64,000 nt of DNA from SG8-4 sp964598225 (GCA_964598225.1 CAZRBG010000007.1:83349-147348), one strand, 5' to 3'. Positions 1-8,995 are shown, numbered from the stretch's first letter. The notes: generated from the sequence alone by a model not told the origin. Program-made: numbers and translations.

Positions 1-1077
1 TCGACTCGGGGGCTTGTCTGTACCGCTGCCCGACTTCACCCCGCCACCGGTGGAACGCTCGTCCAGCGTTTTCAGAAGATCGTCTACACTCACAGGCTCA
101 TTATTCTTCTGAACGGACGACGAACCGGATGCTCCTGCTTCATCAGAAGCGTATCTCCAGCTTCCCGTATCCCGATCGAAGTTCCACGAATCCTGCGGCG
201 AAGTAAATGTGTCCGTACTATTTAACATTTCGGAAGAAGCTACGACAACTTTGCTTTTTGGCCACTGATATGGCGCCCTCGGCGCAAATGATCCGTTCTT
301 TTGCGATTGCGGCGCTCTGCTCTGTGGTTCAATGACTTCTAATTCAAGCTCCCCGAACCCCGGATCGACCGAATCGACCTCAGTGCCCGGAGGGCCCATC
401 GAGCGCGATACATAAATATAGCTCACATTGAACTGGCTCGCTCCTCCTGCCGTTGCTAATGCGTCTGTCAGTCTGTAATCGTATCGGGGAAGAGGATACC
501 TGTTGGGATACCGAACTCCGTCACCCCATATCGAAAAGGTCCGCTGCTGGGAGTCGATAAGAGTCGCCGTAACGGAAGGCTGTTTGAGGATGTCCGGCGC
601 AAGGGCGCTCTTGATACGTTTCTCGAGCTGAGTCTCGGTCAGGCTTGCAGCTTCTACGACGCCAACCTCAGGAATGGATATTTTGCCGGTCTCGGTGATG
701 AGGTAGTTATTTCTGTGCAACTCACCTTCCCGGAGAAGCTCGAATATCTCTATCGTAACCGTATCGCCCGGGCGCAAAGCATAGTCGCCCGCTCGCGGCA
801 CGGTGTCTATAGGCAGCGGCTCTTCCGCTCCTTCCCAGGCTTCCGGCGGCTCTTCGGCTACGCCCAGCGAATCCAGAATGACATTGACCGCGGGACGAGG
901 CTTGAATCTGCCGATCTGCGTCGGGTCCCAGAACTCGTTGCTGCAACCGGAAAAGAATACCAGAGACAGCACGAAAATAGCGAGGTACGATGGGCAACTT
1001 GCTGCCCATGCTGCTATTTCACGTGCGCTCCGCTGTCGGCGGGGCGAGCCCCATCCTACGGCTGTCATCGGTCTCAT
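1..1077 (-). CDS. Polysaccharide export lipoprotein, Wza/Poly_export family (partial, 3' end outside window)
   Basis: Translating the minus strand gives an uninterrupted frame that runs off the left edge. Residues 31-45 form a lipoprotein signal ending in the lipobox FFSGC (Cys45). It is followed by a segment typical of the periplasmic polysaccharide-export domain (ALRPGDTVTIEIFELLREGE, then a stretch reading ITETGKISIPEVGVVEA) and an SLBB-like part. The family forms or gates the outer-membrane channel for capsule or exopolysaccharide. The first 30 residues are odd: nearly all of residues 6-33 is encoded by a palindromic repeat, and the only in-frame ATGs are at 1077 and 1068, upstream of it. 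The tail seen here is Ser/Gly-rich and low complexity. The family call is good; the exact start is uncertain. Confidence 0.75.
   Translation of the reverse strand, partial: MRPMTAVGWGSPRRQRSAREIAAWAASCPSYLAIFVLSLVFFSGCSNEFWDPTQIGRFKPRPAVNVILDSLGVAEEPPEAWEGAEEPLPIDTVPRAGDYALRPGDTVTIEIFELLREGELHRNNYLITETGKISIPEVGVVEAASLTETQLEKRIKSALAPDILKQPSVTATLIDSQQRTFSIWGDGVRYPNRYPLPRYDYRLTDALATAGGASQFNVSYIYVSRSMGPPGTEVDSVDPGFGELELEVIEPQSRAPQSQKNGSFAPRAPYQWPKSKVVVASSEMLNSTDTFTSPQDSWNFDRDTGSWRYASDEAGASGSSSVQKNNEPVSVDDLLKTLDERSTGGGVKSGSGTDKPPSR
985..1059. repeat. Two-palindrome GTAG...CTAC repeat, inside the 5' end of the export gene
   Basis: Two short palindromes flank a spacer: ATGGGCA...TGCCCAT (990-1009) and GGGGCGAGCCCC (about 1040-1051), with GTAC at one end and CCTAC at the other. 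The same architecture (GTAG, palindrome, spacer, ATGGGCA palindrome, CTAC) occurs at 14772-14845. The element lies in the coding frame of the export lipoprotein just before its hydrophobic signal. Confidence 0.6.
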
Positions 1078-1430
1078 GGCATCGAACTTCCAAAATACCC
1101 CGCACTTTACAGTTGTCTTAAATGCAGGGAAATCACGCAAAAACGTTATTACTCGAAGAAATGTATCGGTTCGATGCCTTGCTCGCTTAACTGTTTTTTG
1201 ACCCCCGACTTGAGTTAGCGGACGCAAAGTGGTAGGCTTTTAATCTCCATATTCTAGCTTCACTTTCGTATCATTTTAGAAAGACGAGCCAAGTAACCGT
1301 CATATTTCAGACATCGCGCAGTGAGGCCATATTCGCGGCCTATAATTATTATCCTCTCAGCACAGAAAAGATTTTTGTGCTTCCACGACAGCCTGCATCG
1401 ATAGCTCGCACTGCGGTAAGCTGTGGGTCT
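1078..1430. other. Intergenic region
   Basis: About 350 bp between the export lipoprotein start and the 3' end of the next minus-strand gene. I see AT-rich sequence but no convincing coding frame, RNA or clear terminator. It should hold the promoter of the export gene. Confidence 0.5.
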
Positions 1431-2264
1431 CTACTTTACCGGCTCCAGCGTATGGGAGTCAATCTTAACCAGGCGGTCCTGCGCATCGGTAGTGAAAATC
1501 TCTATCCCGGCGGGAATTAGAGGGCCGCCCTTTTCAATCTCACTGTAGTCATAGCCGCGAACGGTCAGCACCTCACCCGTCCGAGCCGACTCGAACTGGA
1601 TCATGTCCACCAGAGAGCTTTCCCTGTTCTGGTAGAATACGCTCTCGCTCGAAGGCGATCCGGAAAGGGGGCCGGATTTGGATACCCTCTCGATCGGCTG
1701 ATGCCATTGTCCCTGTATCTTGACCGGTGAACCTTTTTTAGTAAAGTCAGCCGATTTATCCAGCAGGCGCACCTGCGCTGTTGCCATATTCAAGACGGCT
1801 CGGGCCAGATCTCGACTTTGCATTTCCGCCGGCAGCTCGGCGATTCGATCTTGACCTTGGAGGACTTTGAATCGGCCGTTCGACAGTTGCCAGAGCAACC
1901 GCCCTTCCGGCTCGCGGGCGCTAATCTGAATCGAGTTCGACCACGGATAAACAGCAAACTGAAGCTCGCTCAGGTAGTAACTGCCGCCCGGTTGATAGAA
2001 TGTCACCACCGCTCCAAGTTCGATTTCTTTGGTCTCCGTCCAGGCATTCATTCCGCCGGCCGCATTTATTGCCTCCGCGGCAAAGTCGGATGGAGCGGAA
2101 GTCATCGCGGGATCCGGCGATGCGGCAAGGACGAACTCCTCCTGCTCCTCTTGCGGCGGCCTCTCAAACTGCTGACATCCGGTTAACACAAACGCCAGTA
2201 TCAACGCGCAGAGCGCGAACCACCCGCTCACAGCTTTCGATTCCGAACCACTGATTGCTAACAT
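1431..2264 (-). CDS. Putative lipoprotein of unknown function
   Basis: 277 residues with an N-terminal hydrophobic stretch and lipobox VLTGC (Cys30), so probably an outer-membrane or periplasmic lipoprotein. The mature part begins with an acidic, Pro/Glu-rich linker and then a beta-rich domain. It opens with a phrase like AINAAGGMNAWTETKEIEL, reminiscent of LolA-like or outer-membrane-lipoprotein-sorting domains, but I cannot assign a family firmly. I chose ATG 2264 because GGAGG sits about 7 bases upstream. The longer frame starts at 2294 and overlaps the nifJ stop as ATGA, so translational coupling to nifJ is possible. Confidence 0.7.
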   Translation of the reverse strand: MLAISGSESKAVSGWFALCALILAFVLTGCQQFERPPQEEQEEFVLAASPDPAMTSAPSDFAAEAINAAGGMNAWTETKEIELGAVVTFYQPGGSYYLSELQFAVYPWSNSIQISAREPEGRLLWQLSNGRFKVLQGQDRIAELPAEMQSRDLARAVLNMATAQVRLLDKSADFTKKGSPVKIQGQWHQPIERVSKSGPLSGSPSSESVFYQNRESSLVDMIQFESARTGEVLTVRGYDYSEIEKGGPLIPAGIEIFTTDAQDRLVKIDSHTLEPVK

Positions 2265-2290
2265 CTTCTTTCCTCCATACCCCTTTGTTA

Positions 2291-5200
2291 TCATTCACAC
2301 TTCAAATTCGCGAGTTGTTCCATCAGAGCGTACCTATGGACGGCATCAGCCGACGATAGCTTCATCAATTCGGCTGCAGCTTCCGGCTTGGACTTCTTCA
2401 GGATTCGGTAGCGGTTTTCACCGTAGGCGTAATCCTCGAATTCGGCTGTGGGCGGCTTGGAATCAAGCTGCAGCGGATTCTTGCCCTGCGCCTTCAGACG
2501 TGGATCGAATCTATACAGCGGCCAGTGACCGCAGTTTACGGCTTTGACCTGCTCCTCATAGCCGCGGGTCATGTTAATACCATGAGCGATACAGTGGGCG
2601 TAAGCAAGGATCAGAGACGGTCCCGGGTAGCTCTCGGCTTCGACGAAGGCTTTCACCGTATGATTGGTGTTGGCGCCCATTGCAACTTTCGCGACGTAAA
2701 TATTGCCGTAAGTCATAGCCAGAAGCCCCATATCCTTCTTCGGCATCAATTTGCCTGCGGCCGCGAATTTGGCAACCGCCGCTCTGGGCGTGGATTTGGA
2801 CATCTGCCCGCCGGTGTTGGAGTAGACTTCCGTATCCAGAACGAGCACGTTAACGTTTGCGCCGCTGGCCAGCACGTGGTCCACCCCGCCGTAACCAATG
2901 TCGTACGCCCAGCCGTCACCGCCGAGAGCCCAGACACTTTTGCGTACGAGATAGTCGGCGACGCTCAACAACTGCCTGCATTCCGGGCAATCGCTCTTCT
3001 TGCATTGGGCTTTGAGTTTCTCAATCCGAGACCTCTGCCGATCAATGGCAGGCTGCTGTGGATCATCCGCTATAGCGGCTTCTCGTATTTCCTCGGCCAG
3101 AGCCGCCTCAACGCAACCCTTCTCGACGACTTTGTCCAACAGGCCGACAGCGCGCTCCTTGAATTTATCGACAGTTAAGCGCATTCCCATCGCAAACTCG
3201 GCACAATCCTCGAACAGACTATTGCTCCAGGTGGGACCTCTGCCGTTGAAGTCTTTTGTATAGGGCGTCGTCGGCAGGTTGCCGCCGTAGATCGACGAGC
3301 ATCCGGTAGCGTTGCCGATCAGCGCCCTGTCGCCGAACAATTGAGTCATGAGCTTGACGTATGCCGTCTCGCCGCAGCCGGCGCAGGCGCCTGAATACTC
3401 GAACAGAGGCGGGATCAACTGGCTGCCTTTAACACTTGCAGCTTTGAACAAGTCCCTGTTTGTGTCCGGAATCGACAAGAAGTAATCGTAGTTTTCCCGC
3501 TCGCGATCGCGCACCGGCTCCTGAGGCGCCATATTGATCGCTTTTCGTCCGGTCGGCTGCTTGTTCTCATCCTTTTCTTTAGCCGGACACGCAAGTACGC
3601 ACGCGCCGCAACCCGTACAGTCCTCCGGAGCCACCTGAACCGTAAACTTCATCCCGGAAAAAGCCTTGCCCTTGGCGTCGGCCGACAGGAATGAATCCGG
3701 AGTGCCTTTAAGGTGTTCGGGGTCGTAAGCTTTTGTTCTGATAGTCGCGTGGGGACAGACCAGCGAGCACGTCCCGCATTGAATGCAGACATCCGGCTCC
3801 CAAAGGGGAATATTGACGGCAATGTTGCGCTTTTCGTACTTGGTCGTACCCGTCGGGAACTTGCCGTCATCGGGCATTTTACTGACTGGCAGGTCGTCAC
3901 CGTGGAAAGCCATAAGCTCGGCGGTAACCTCCTTGACAAAGTCCGGAGCATCATCGGGAACCATTTTACGCATGTGCAACTCGCTCGTAGCTTTATCGGG
4001 TACTTTTACCTCGAAGATCTTGTCGAGGGCGGCATCAACCGCAGCGTTATTCATATCGACAACCTTTTGGCCCTTCTTGCCGTAAGTGTTCTTGATGGCA
4101 TCCTTGATTGCCTTGACTGCTGTGTCGATCGGAAGAATTTTGCTAATCTTGAAGAATGCCGTCTGCATGATGACGTTTATCCGCGCGCCGAGCCCGAGTT
4201 CCTGAGCAATTCCGATCGCATCGATAACATAGAATTTCAGCTTTTTGTCCAATATCTGTTTCTGGACCTCCTGCGGCAGCGTATCCCAGACTTCGTCGGG
4301 ACCGTGACTGCTGGTAAGCAAGAACGGCGAACCTTCTCTTGCAGGCGTCAGCATGTCGAATTTTTCGAGGAACGCCGGATTGTGACATGCGACAAAATCG
4401 GCCTTACTGACCAGATACGGCCTGCGAATCAGCTTATCTCCGAATCGAAGGTGCGAAATGGTTACCGCGCCGGCCTTCTTGGAGTCATAAACGAAATACG
4501 CCTGGGCGTAGTTGTCGGTAAGGTCTCCGATAATTTTGATCGAATTTCTGTTGGCGCCGACCGTGCCGTCCGAACCGAGACCGTAGAATAGCCCCGAGAA
4601 AAATCCCTCATCCGGCACATCGAAAGACTCATCGACTTCCAGACTCGTACCGGTAAGGTCTTCGTTTATGCCCACAGTAAACTCGTGTTTGGGCTTGTCG
4701 ACGTCAAGGTTGTCGAAAACAGCCTTAACCATCGCCGGGGTGAAGTCTTTCGATCCGAGCCCGTAACGTCCTCCTACGACCAGCGGATAATCCTTGAAGG
4801 GAGTTTCGTCTTTTTCCATGGCTTCGCCGATCGCGGTGCGCACGTTCAGGTACAGAGGCTCTCCCAACGATCCCGGTTCTTTAGTCCGGTCGAGGACCGC
4901 GATCTTGTTGGTTGTAGGCGGCAGAGCAGCTATAAAATCCTCGGTGCTGAACGGATGGAACAGCCGGACTTTCACCACGCCTGCCTTCTCACCCCGGGCC
5001 TTCATGTACTCGAGCGTTTCATGGGCCGTATCGGCACCTGAGCCCATCATAACGAGGACTTTTTCGGCATCAGGCGCTCCCACATAGTCGAAAAGGTGAT
5101 ACTCTCGCCCCACTATTTTGGCGAATTTGTCCATAGTTTCCTGTACGATCCGCGGCACTTCAAGATAATACTTGTTCACCGTTTCTCGTCCCTGGAAGTA

Positions 5201-5872
5201 AACGTCCGGATTCTGTGCCGTGCCGGAAATCATCGGACGATCAGGCGTAAGAGCGCGGGCTTTGTGTTTTGCGACCAGTTCGTCGTCGATCATCGCGCGC
5301 ATATCATCCATCGTCAGCTCTTCGACCTTTTGGACTTCGTGGCTGGTTCTGAAACCATCGAAGAAATGGATGAAGGGCACCTGTGAAGCCAGCGTGGCCT
5401 GCTGAGCGATAAGTGCTATATCCATTACCTCCTGGATGCTGTTGGAAGCAAGCATTGCAAAACCCGTCTCCCGGCAGGTCATCACGTCGGAATGATCGCC
5501 GAAGATCGAAAGCGCCTGACAGGCCAGAGAACGAGCGGAGATGTGGAAAACAGTGGGCAGCAGCTCGCCGGCGATCTTATACATGTTCGGAATCATTAAG
5601 AGCAATCCCTGAGAAGCCGTGAAGGTCGTCGTAAGGGCTCCTGAAGCCAATGCTCCGTGAACGGCTCCAGCGGCGCCGGCCTCCGACTGCATTTCCGTTA
5701 CCGAGGGAATCGTCCCCCAGATATTGGCTTGGCCTTTGGCTGTTTTCGCATCGGCAATCTCTCCCATCGGCGAGCTTGGCGTAATCGGATATATTGCGAT
5801 AACTTCGTTCGTTGCGTGGGCTGCGTGCGCCGCAGCGGCGTTGCCGTCTATTATGACCATTTCCCGTTTCAT
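2291..5872 (-). CDS. nifJ: Pyruvate:ferredoxin (flavodoxin) oxidoreductase, single chain
   Basis: 1193 residues, the usual length of the homodimeric PFOR. It catalyses oxidative decarboxylation of pyruvate with CoA to acetyl-CoA and CO2, reducing ferredoxin, in the cytoplasm. Visible in order: the pyruvate-binding N-terminal domain with YPITPSSPMGE near residue 30; the gamma-like domain; a two-cluster ferredoxin domain (CIQCGTCSLVCP near 690 and CTGCGACVLACP near 750); and the C-terminal thiamine-diphosphate domain with ACAGCGETAYVKL, GDGWAYDIGYGG and LDTEVYSNTGGQ. GGAGAG is about 5 bases before ATG 5872. The lipoprotein gene follows immediately and overlaps it if its longer start is used. 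PFOR indicates an anaerobic metabolism that could feed low-potential electrons to the dehydratase-like proteins encoded downstream; that link is inference. Confidence 0.97.
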   Translation of the reverse strand: MKREMVIIDGNAAAAHAAHATNEVIAIYPITPSSPMGEIADAKTAKGQANIWGTIPSVTEMQSEAGAAGAVHGALASGALTTTFTASQGLLLMIPNMYKIAGELLPTVFHISARSLACQALSIFGDHSDVMTCRETGFAMLASNSIQEVMDIALIAQQATLASQVPFIHFFDGFRTSHEVQKVEELTMDDMRAMIDDELVAKHKARALTPDRPMISGTAQNPDVYFQGRETVNKYYLEVPRIVQETMDKFAKIVGREYHLFDYVGAPDAEKVLVMMGSGADTAHETLEYMKARGEKAGVVKVRLFHPFSTEDFIAALPPTTNKIAVLDRTKEPGSLGEPLYLNVRTAIGEAMEKDETPFKDYPLVVGGRYGLGSKDFTPAMVKAVFDNLDVDKPKHEFTVGINEDLTGTSLEVDESFDVPDEGFFSGLFYGLGSDGTVGANRNSIKIIGDLTDNYAQAYFVYDSKKAGAVTISHLRFGDKLIRRPYLVSKADFVACHNPAFLEKFDMLTPAREGSPFLLTSSHGPDEVWDTLPQEVQKQILDKKLKFYVIDAIGIAQELGLGARINVIMQTAFFKISKILPIDTAVKAIKDAIKNTYGKKGQKVVDMNNAAVDAALDKIFEVKVPDKATSELHMRKMVPDDAPDFVKEVTAELMAFHGDDLPVSKMPDDGKFPTGTTKYEKRNIAVNIPLWEPDVCIQCGTCSLVCPHATIRTKAYDPEHLKGTPDSFLSADAKGKAFSGMKFTVQVAPEDCTGCGACVLACPAKEKDENKQPTGRKAINMAPQEPVRDRERENYDYFLSIPDTNRDLFKAASVKGSQLIPPLFEYSGACAGCGETAYVKLMTQLFGDRALIGNATGCSSIYGGNLPTTPYTKDFNGRGPTWSNSLFEDCAEFAMGMRLTVDKFKERAVGLLDKVVEKGCVEAALAEEIREAAIADDPQQPAIDRQRSRIEKLKAQCKKSDCPECRQLLSVADYLVRKSVWALGGDGWAYDIGYGGVDHVLASGANVNVLVLDTEVYSNTGGQMSKSTPRAAVAKFAAAGKLMPKKDMGLLAMTYGNIYVAKVAMGANTNHTVKAFVEAESYPGPSLILAYAHCIAHGINMTRGYEEQVKAVNCGHWPLYRFDPRLKAQGKNPLQLDSKPPTAEFEDYAYGENRYRILKKSKPEAAAELMKLSSADAVHRYALMEQLANLKCE

Positions 5873-6106
5873 AGTCTCTCCAAATCAAATTTCAAAACAA
5901 GCCTCGAGCAGTTTTCGAAAAACATACCTCATGAATTTCTATGCCACTCGGAGTATTAAAAGTTAAGTTTATACAATCTTTGGATTGATTAAGCAACAGT
6001 AAATTCGGTTTGATTCTGACAGATGGAAATAATTAATTCACAAGGTACTATCAAAACTGAGAACAATTGGTCGCAGAACCTGTAAGAGTCGCCCCCGACC
6101 GCTCTG

Positions 6107-6583
6107 TTAGCGCTCAAAACCGAAAGCATCGAGCCATTTGTCCGTTTCGCTGTCGCTGAGCCCGAGTCGCTTACCCGCCGGTTCCGATGTCGGTCTCTTT
6201 CGGCTCAATTGCCTCCGAATATTTGCCCAGAATACCTCCGACTTCATCGATGTGCACTTTCTGGCCCTGGCGGCCTTGCGAAGCCGGCGATCGTTGCTCA
6301 CTACGGTCAATCTCTTCGGGGCCGTACTCGCACTGATTTTGTCTTCTATCGCCGAATCGGCATCGGCGCCCAAGCCGGCGAACAGGATTTCGAGGTTATT
6401 GAGATTGTCGAAGCCGCTTTTGTCCGGCGGTCCCGGTCCATCAAAAATAATTACCCCCGCCGTGCCGATCTGCGTCAGATACCTGCTCAGAACGCGGCAA
6501 AGCCCCAGATCATCGGTTGCGCCGGAACCTTCTTCGGCTTTGAGGACCACGTGTAATAAATTATAGCCGTCAATCAGGAACAT
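6107..6583 (-). CDS. YacP-like NYN-domain RNase
   Basis: 158 residues beginning MFLIDGYNLLHVV, the characteristic opening of the NYN / YacP (Rae1-like) PIN-fold nucleases. Further acidic residues occur in IIFDGPGPPD and ADSAIEDKI, and the VVSNDRRLRKAARARKC motif matches the family. Members are metal-dependent RNases; Bacillus Rae1 cleaves mRNA on the ribosome. It lies just downstream of selA on the same strand, separated by a palindromic repeat, so co-transcription is possible but not shown. The ribosome-binding site is weak. Whether it has any link to selenium metabolism is unknown. Confidence 0.8.
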   Translation of the reverse strand: MFLIDGYNLLHVVLKAEEGSGATDDLGLCRVLSRYLTQIGTAGVIIFDGPGPPDKSGFDNLNNLEILFAGLGADADSAIEDKISASTAPKRLTVVSNDRRLRKAARARKCTSMKSEVFWANIRRQLSRKRPTSEPAGKRLGLSDSETDKWLDAFGFER

Positions 6584-6599
6584 GCTTTATCTTTCATCA

Positions 6600-6665
6600 A
6601 TACGGTGGGCTCTGCACACCGGTATGTTTTGGGGTGCTGTCCCAAGGTCCCTTGTTGGGGTACAT
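6600..6665. repeat. Imperfect palindromic repeat between selA and yacP-like gene
   Basis: Contains GGTGGGCTCTGCACACC and further G/C-rich inverted segments, bounded by TACGGTGG and GGGGTACATACCC. It resembles the GTAG...CTAC palindromic elements found elsewhere in the window. It could also act as transcription attenuation for selA on the minus strand. Confidence 0.45.
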
Positions 6666-6677
6666 ACCCTGCGATTG

Positions 6678-8093
6678 CTATCCAAGAATCTTGCTCAATG
6701 CTTCAACAACTATTCTTTCGTCTCCCGCCAAAAGCGTACGCGGATCCATAAGAACGCGGTCGTTTTGAATGCGCGTGAAAATCGGCGTTCTGTACTGGCG
6801 AAGTTGTTTCGCCAGCGATTCTGCGTTAGTCTTTGCCGAACGTACTGCGACGAGCGTCGTGGCCAGGTTCTGAGTGGGCAATGAACCGCTGCCCATCTGT
6901 GAGAATCCGGCGATAGTCGTGACCTCAGTATCCGCGATGTTCTTGTTCAGTTGCGATTTCAAACGTTTCGCTTGTTTTGCGATTTCGGCGGTGTTTCGCC
7001 TGAGCATTTTCAGAGTCGGCACCTCGGCCAAGGCAAGCGACTCGTCGAAGAAAAGTTTCAGCGTCGCTTCAAGCACCGCAAGCGTGAGCTTTCCCACTCG
7101 CACTATTCGCGCGAACTGATTCTTGCGCACGGCACTGATTAGTTCCGCTTTACCCAGAATAATTCCGCCCTGAGATGCGCCTATCAGTTTATCTGCGCTG
7201 GAGGTGACAATATCGGCTCCTTTGGCGATAGAGTCAGCCAATGTCGGTTCCGGCTCGAATCCGAACCGAGAAAAATCAATCAGCGCCCCGGCTCCGACGT
7301 CGTCGATCATTGTCAGATTGTTCGAGTGTGCGATATCGACAAGCTCATCCAACGGAACCTCCGATGAGAAACCCTGGATTTTGTAGTTGCTCGGATGAAC
7401 GCGCAAAATCGCGGCGGTGTTTTCCGTGATGGCTTCGGCATAGTCGCGTGCGTGTGTCTTGTTCGTTGCGCCGACTTCGACGAGCTTGGCGCCGCTGAAC
7501 GCCATAACCTTCGGCAGACGAAAAGATCCGCCGATCTCGACAAGCTGGCCCCGCGAAACGATTACTTCTCTGCCATTGCCGACCGTGTTCAGCACAATGC
7601 TCGTGGCGGCGGCGTTGTTATTGACCACCGTCGCCGCCTCGGCACCGGTCAGTCGTTTCAGAAGTCTTTCCACGGCCTCATCCCGCCCGGAGCGTTTTCC
7701 GGTTTCTATATCCGCCTGAAGCAGCGAATAGCCGGCTAATTCTCCCTGAATCTGTCTCAGCGCGCTCGATGAAAGAACCGCCCGCCCCAGGGCGGTGTGC
7801 AAAATAATGCCGGTAGCGTTAACAACTTTCCTGTAGTGGCGGGCCGCTGCCGCTTTGATCCGTTCCCTGACGTCGGTAATGATCATTTCACGGATCCTTG
7901 TTTCATCTGTCTCGGCGGCCTGTCCGGAAACGATTAGCGTTCGGACGCCGTCAAGAGCTTCACGGATTGAATCCACCAGCACTTTTCTTCCGATTTGTGC
8001 CTCTATAGCTGCTAAATCAGACTCTTTCACAAGAGCGTCGACCGAAGGAAGATTCCTGAGCGCGGCTGACGCGGATTCATCCTGCTTTGCCAT
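6678..8093 (-). CDS. selA: L-seryl-tRNA(Sec) selenium transferase
   Basis: Converts Ser-tRNA(Sec) to Sec-tRNA(Sec) with selenophosphate, a PLP enzyme that works as a large cytoplasmic homo-oligomer. The sequence has the SelA N-terminal domain (LRNLPSVDALV), the core motif VVNATGIILHTALGRA, VNNNAAATSIVLN, and the PLP-lysine motif SSADKLIGASQGG. The total of 471 residues fits the family. I prefer ATG 8093 over the TTG at 8105, because GAGGAA lies six bases before the ATG. It is transcribed divergently from the candidate selenoprotein gene at 8351, with a 250-bp shared upstream region. selD and the Sec tRNA are 7 and 18 kb away. No selB was found in the window. Confidence 0.96.
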   Translation of the reverse strand: MAKQDESASAALRNLPSVDALVKESDLAAIEAQIGRKVLVDSIREALDGVRTLIVSGQAAETDETRIREMIITDVRERIKAAAARHYRKVVNATGIILHTALGRAVLSSSALRQIQGELAGYSLLQADIETGKRSGRDEAVERLLKRLTGAEAATVVNNNAAATSIVLNTVGNGREVIVSRGQLVEIGGSFRLPKVMAFSGAKLVEVGATNKTHARDYAEAITENTAAILRVHPSNYKIQGFSSEVPLDELVDIAHSNNLTMIDDVGAGALIDFSRFGFEPEPTLADSIAKGADIVTSSADKLIGASQGGIILGKAELISAVRKNQFARIVRVGKLTLAVLEATLKLFFDESLALAEVPTLKMLRRNTAEIAKQAKRLKSQLNKNIADTEVTTIAGFSQMGSGSLPTQNLATTLVAVRSAKTNAESLAKQLRQYRTPIFTRIQNDRVLMDPRTLLAGDERIVVEALSKILG

Positions 8094-8187
8094 AAGCTTC
8101 CTCAAATTCTAACAAATGAGAATTCTTTCCAATAACAAGTGAAGCACATTTTACTCTATTAAATCATCAAGAAAAATGAAAAATGAA

Positions 8188-8216
8188 TTTTATATGTGCT
8201 CAGTAGTTGCTATAAT
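8188..8216 (+). promoter_or_regulatory. Possible promoter of the selenoprotein unit
   Basis: TATAAT at 8211-8216 is a perfect -10 box. The -35 candidate TTTTAT (8188-8193) at 17 bp is poor. It faces the selenoprotein gene and lies within the divergent selA / selenoprotein intergenic region. Support is the -10 match alone. Confidence 0.3.
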
Positions 8217-8351
8217 CGACTTAGCGCGTTTGCAGTTAAAGAGAAAGAGATAGATTGGAGACATCCGACCATTTGGGAAGAGACGGATAATATTAAATCT
8301 GGCGGTTGGGTGATTATTCGGAAACAATTTGACAAAGTCGAGGCACTCTAA
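8196..8351 (+). CDS. Possible small ORF coupled to the selenoprotein gene
   Basis: A frame opens at 8187 and closes with TAA at 8349-8351, overlapping the selenoprotein ATG as TAATG. A GTG at 8196 would give 51 residues. The last 39 codons look coding-like and include IDWRHPTIWEETD and SGGWVIIRKQFDKVEAL. It has no recognisable family, the only start is a GTG without a clear ribosome-binding site, and it overlaps the promoter candidate. It could instead be the 3' remnant of a lost gene. Confidence 0.25.
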   Translation: MLSSCYNRLSAFAVKEKEIDWRHPTIWEETDNIKSGGWVIIRKQFDKVEAL

Positions 8352-8995
8352 TGGAAAGCAAAAAAACACAGGGGATTAAAATTCCTCTCATATTTATTGG
8401 TGTGGCGATACTGGTCATAGCGGTCGGGATATTTGTTAGGTCGCGCGACTCATCTCCATCACAACCGCCGAAATCGCAGCCTGCACCTGCCCCGGAGCCG
8501 ACTTCCGCATTGGAACCGGAATCCGGGCCAATTCCCGAACAGTCTCCGGCACCGGAACCGGAGCCGCAAATAAGGTTTTCCTCGCTGACGGCAACCGACG
8601 ACAACGGCAACAATTGGCGACTCGGCCTGAAGAGCCGTCCTCTGCAACCGCCTGAAGGGGCCACCGAAGCCGGTGAGCCGCTTCTCGTCAAGGCTGATGT
8701 GCGAGGTGCCGGGCAATATGTTGCCATAGGCCTGATAATCGAGGGAGGAGCGGGCGAGTTATATGAGCCCGGAGCTTCGCGAAACGGCAGAACGATGCCG
8801 GCTCCAACGTTCAAAGTCTTTGATGAGTCCGGCAAGCAACTCGGTTCCGGTTCGTTCGAGTATGGGTGAGGCGGCGTCTGCCGGTCCTCGTGGCGAGCAC
8901 CGAACGATTTTAAGGGCAAGTATCGAGTGGAAGTAGATATTGATTTGGGACCCTTTGAGACCAAGCACCCCAAAAGCTGGCACTCGATCAGTTGA
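8351..8995 (+). CDS. Membrane-anchored selenoprotein of unknown family (Sec173, TGA at 8867)
   Basis: Read conventionally the gene ends at TGA 8867-8869. Read through, it continues for 41 more sense codons (GGVCRSSWRAPNDFKGKYRV...) to TGA 8993, giving 214 residues. Layout: a transmembrane anchor (residues 11-29), a Pro/Glu-rich linker (34-72), then a beta-rich domain (73-214) predicted outside the membrane. Sec173 is followed by Cys177 (U-G-G-V-C), a plausible redox pair. A hairpin with a 3-base loop starts 12 bases after the TGA, in the position expected for a bacterial SECIS. A second copy 430 bp downstream keeps the TGA, the flanking residues (YGU-G, SWR-PNDF, K-WH) and the hairpin. selA, selD and tRNA-Sec are nearby. 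The extension is unlikely to be chance; the function is unknown. Confidence 0.8.
8867..8902 (+). promoter_or_regulatory. Bacterial SECIS candidate, copy 1
   Basis: After the TGA (8867-8869) a stem forms from CGGT (8882-8885) with ACCG (8899-8902) and CTCG (8887-8890) with CGAG (8894-8897), separated by one C-C mismatch. The apical loop is TGG (8891-8893), 22 bases after the TGA. Bacterial SECIS elements, which recruit SelB, sit at this distance within the coding region. Comparison with the second copy shows compensatory changes that keep the pairing. Confidence 0.7.

Noticed and set aside
2525..3178. Long plus-strand frames within nifJ (also at 3713-4591).
   Set aside because: They are antisense shadows of a well-conserved gene of normal length.
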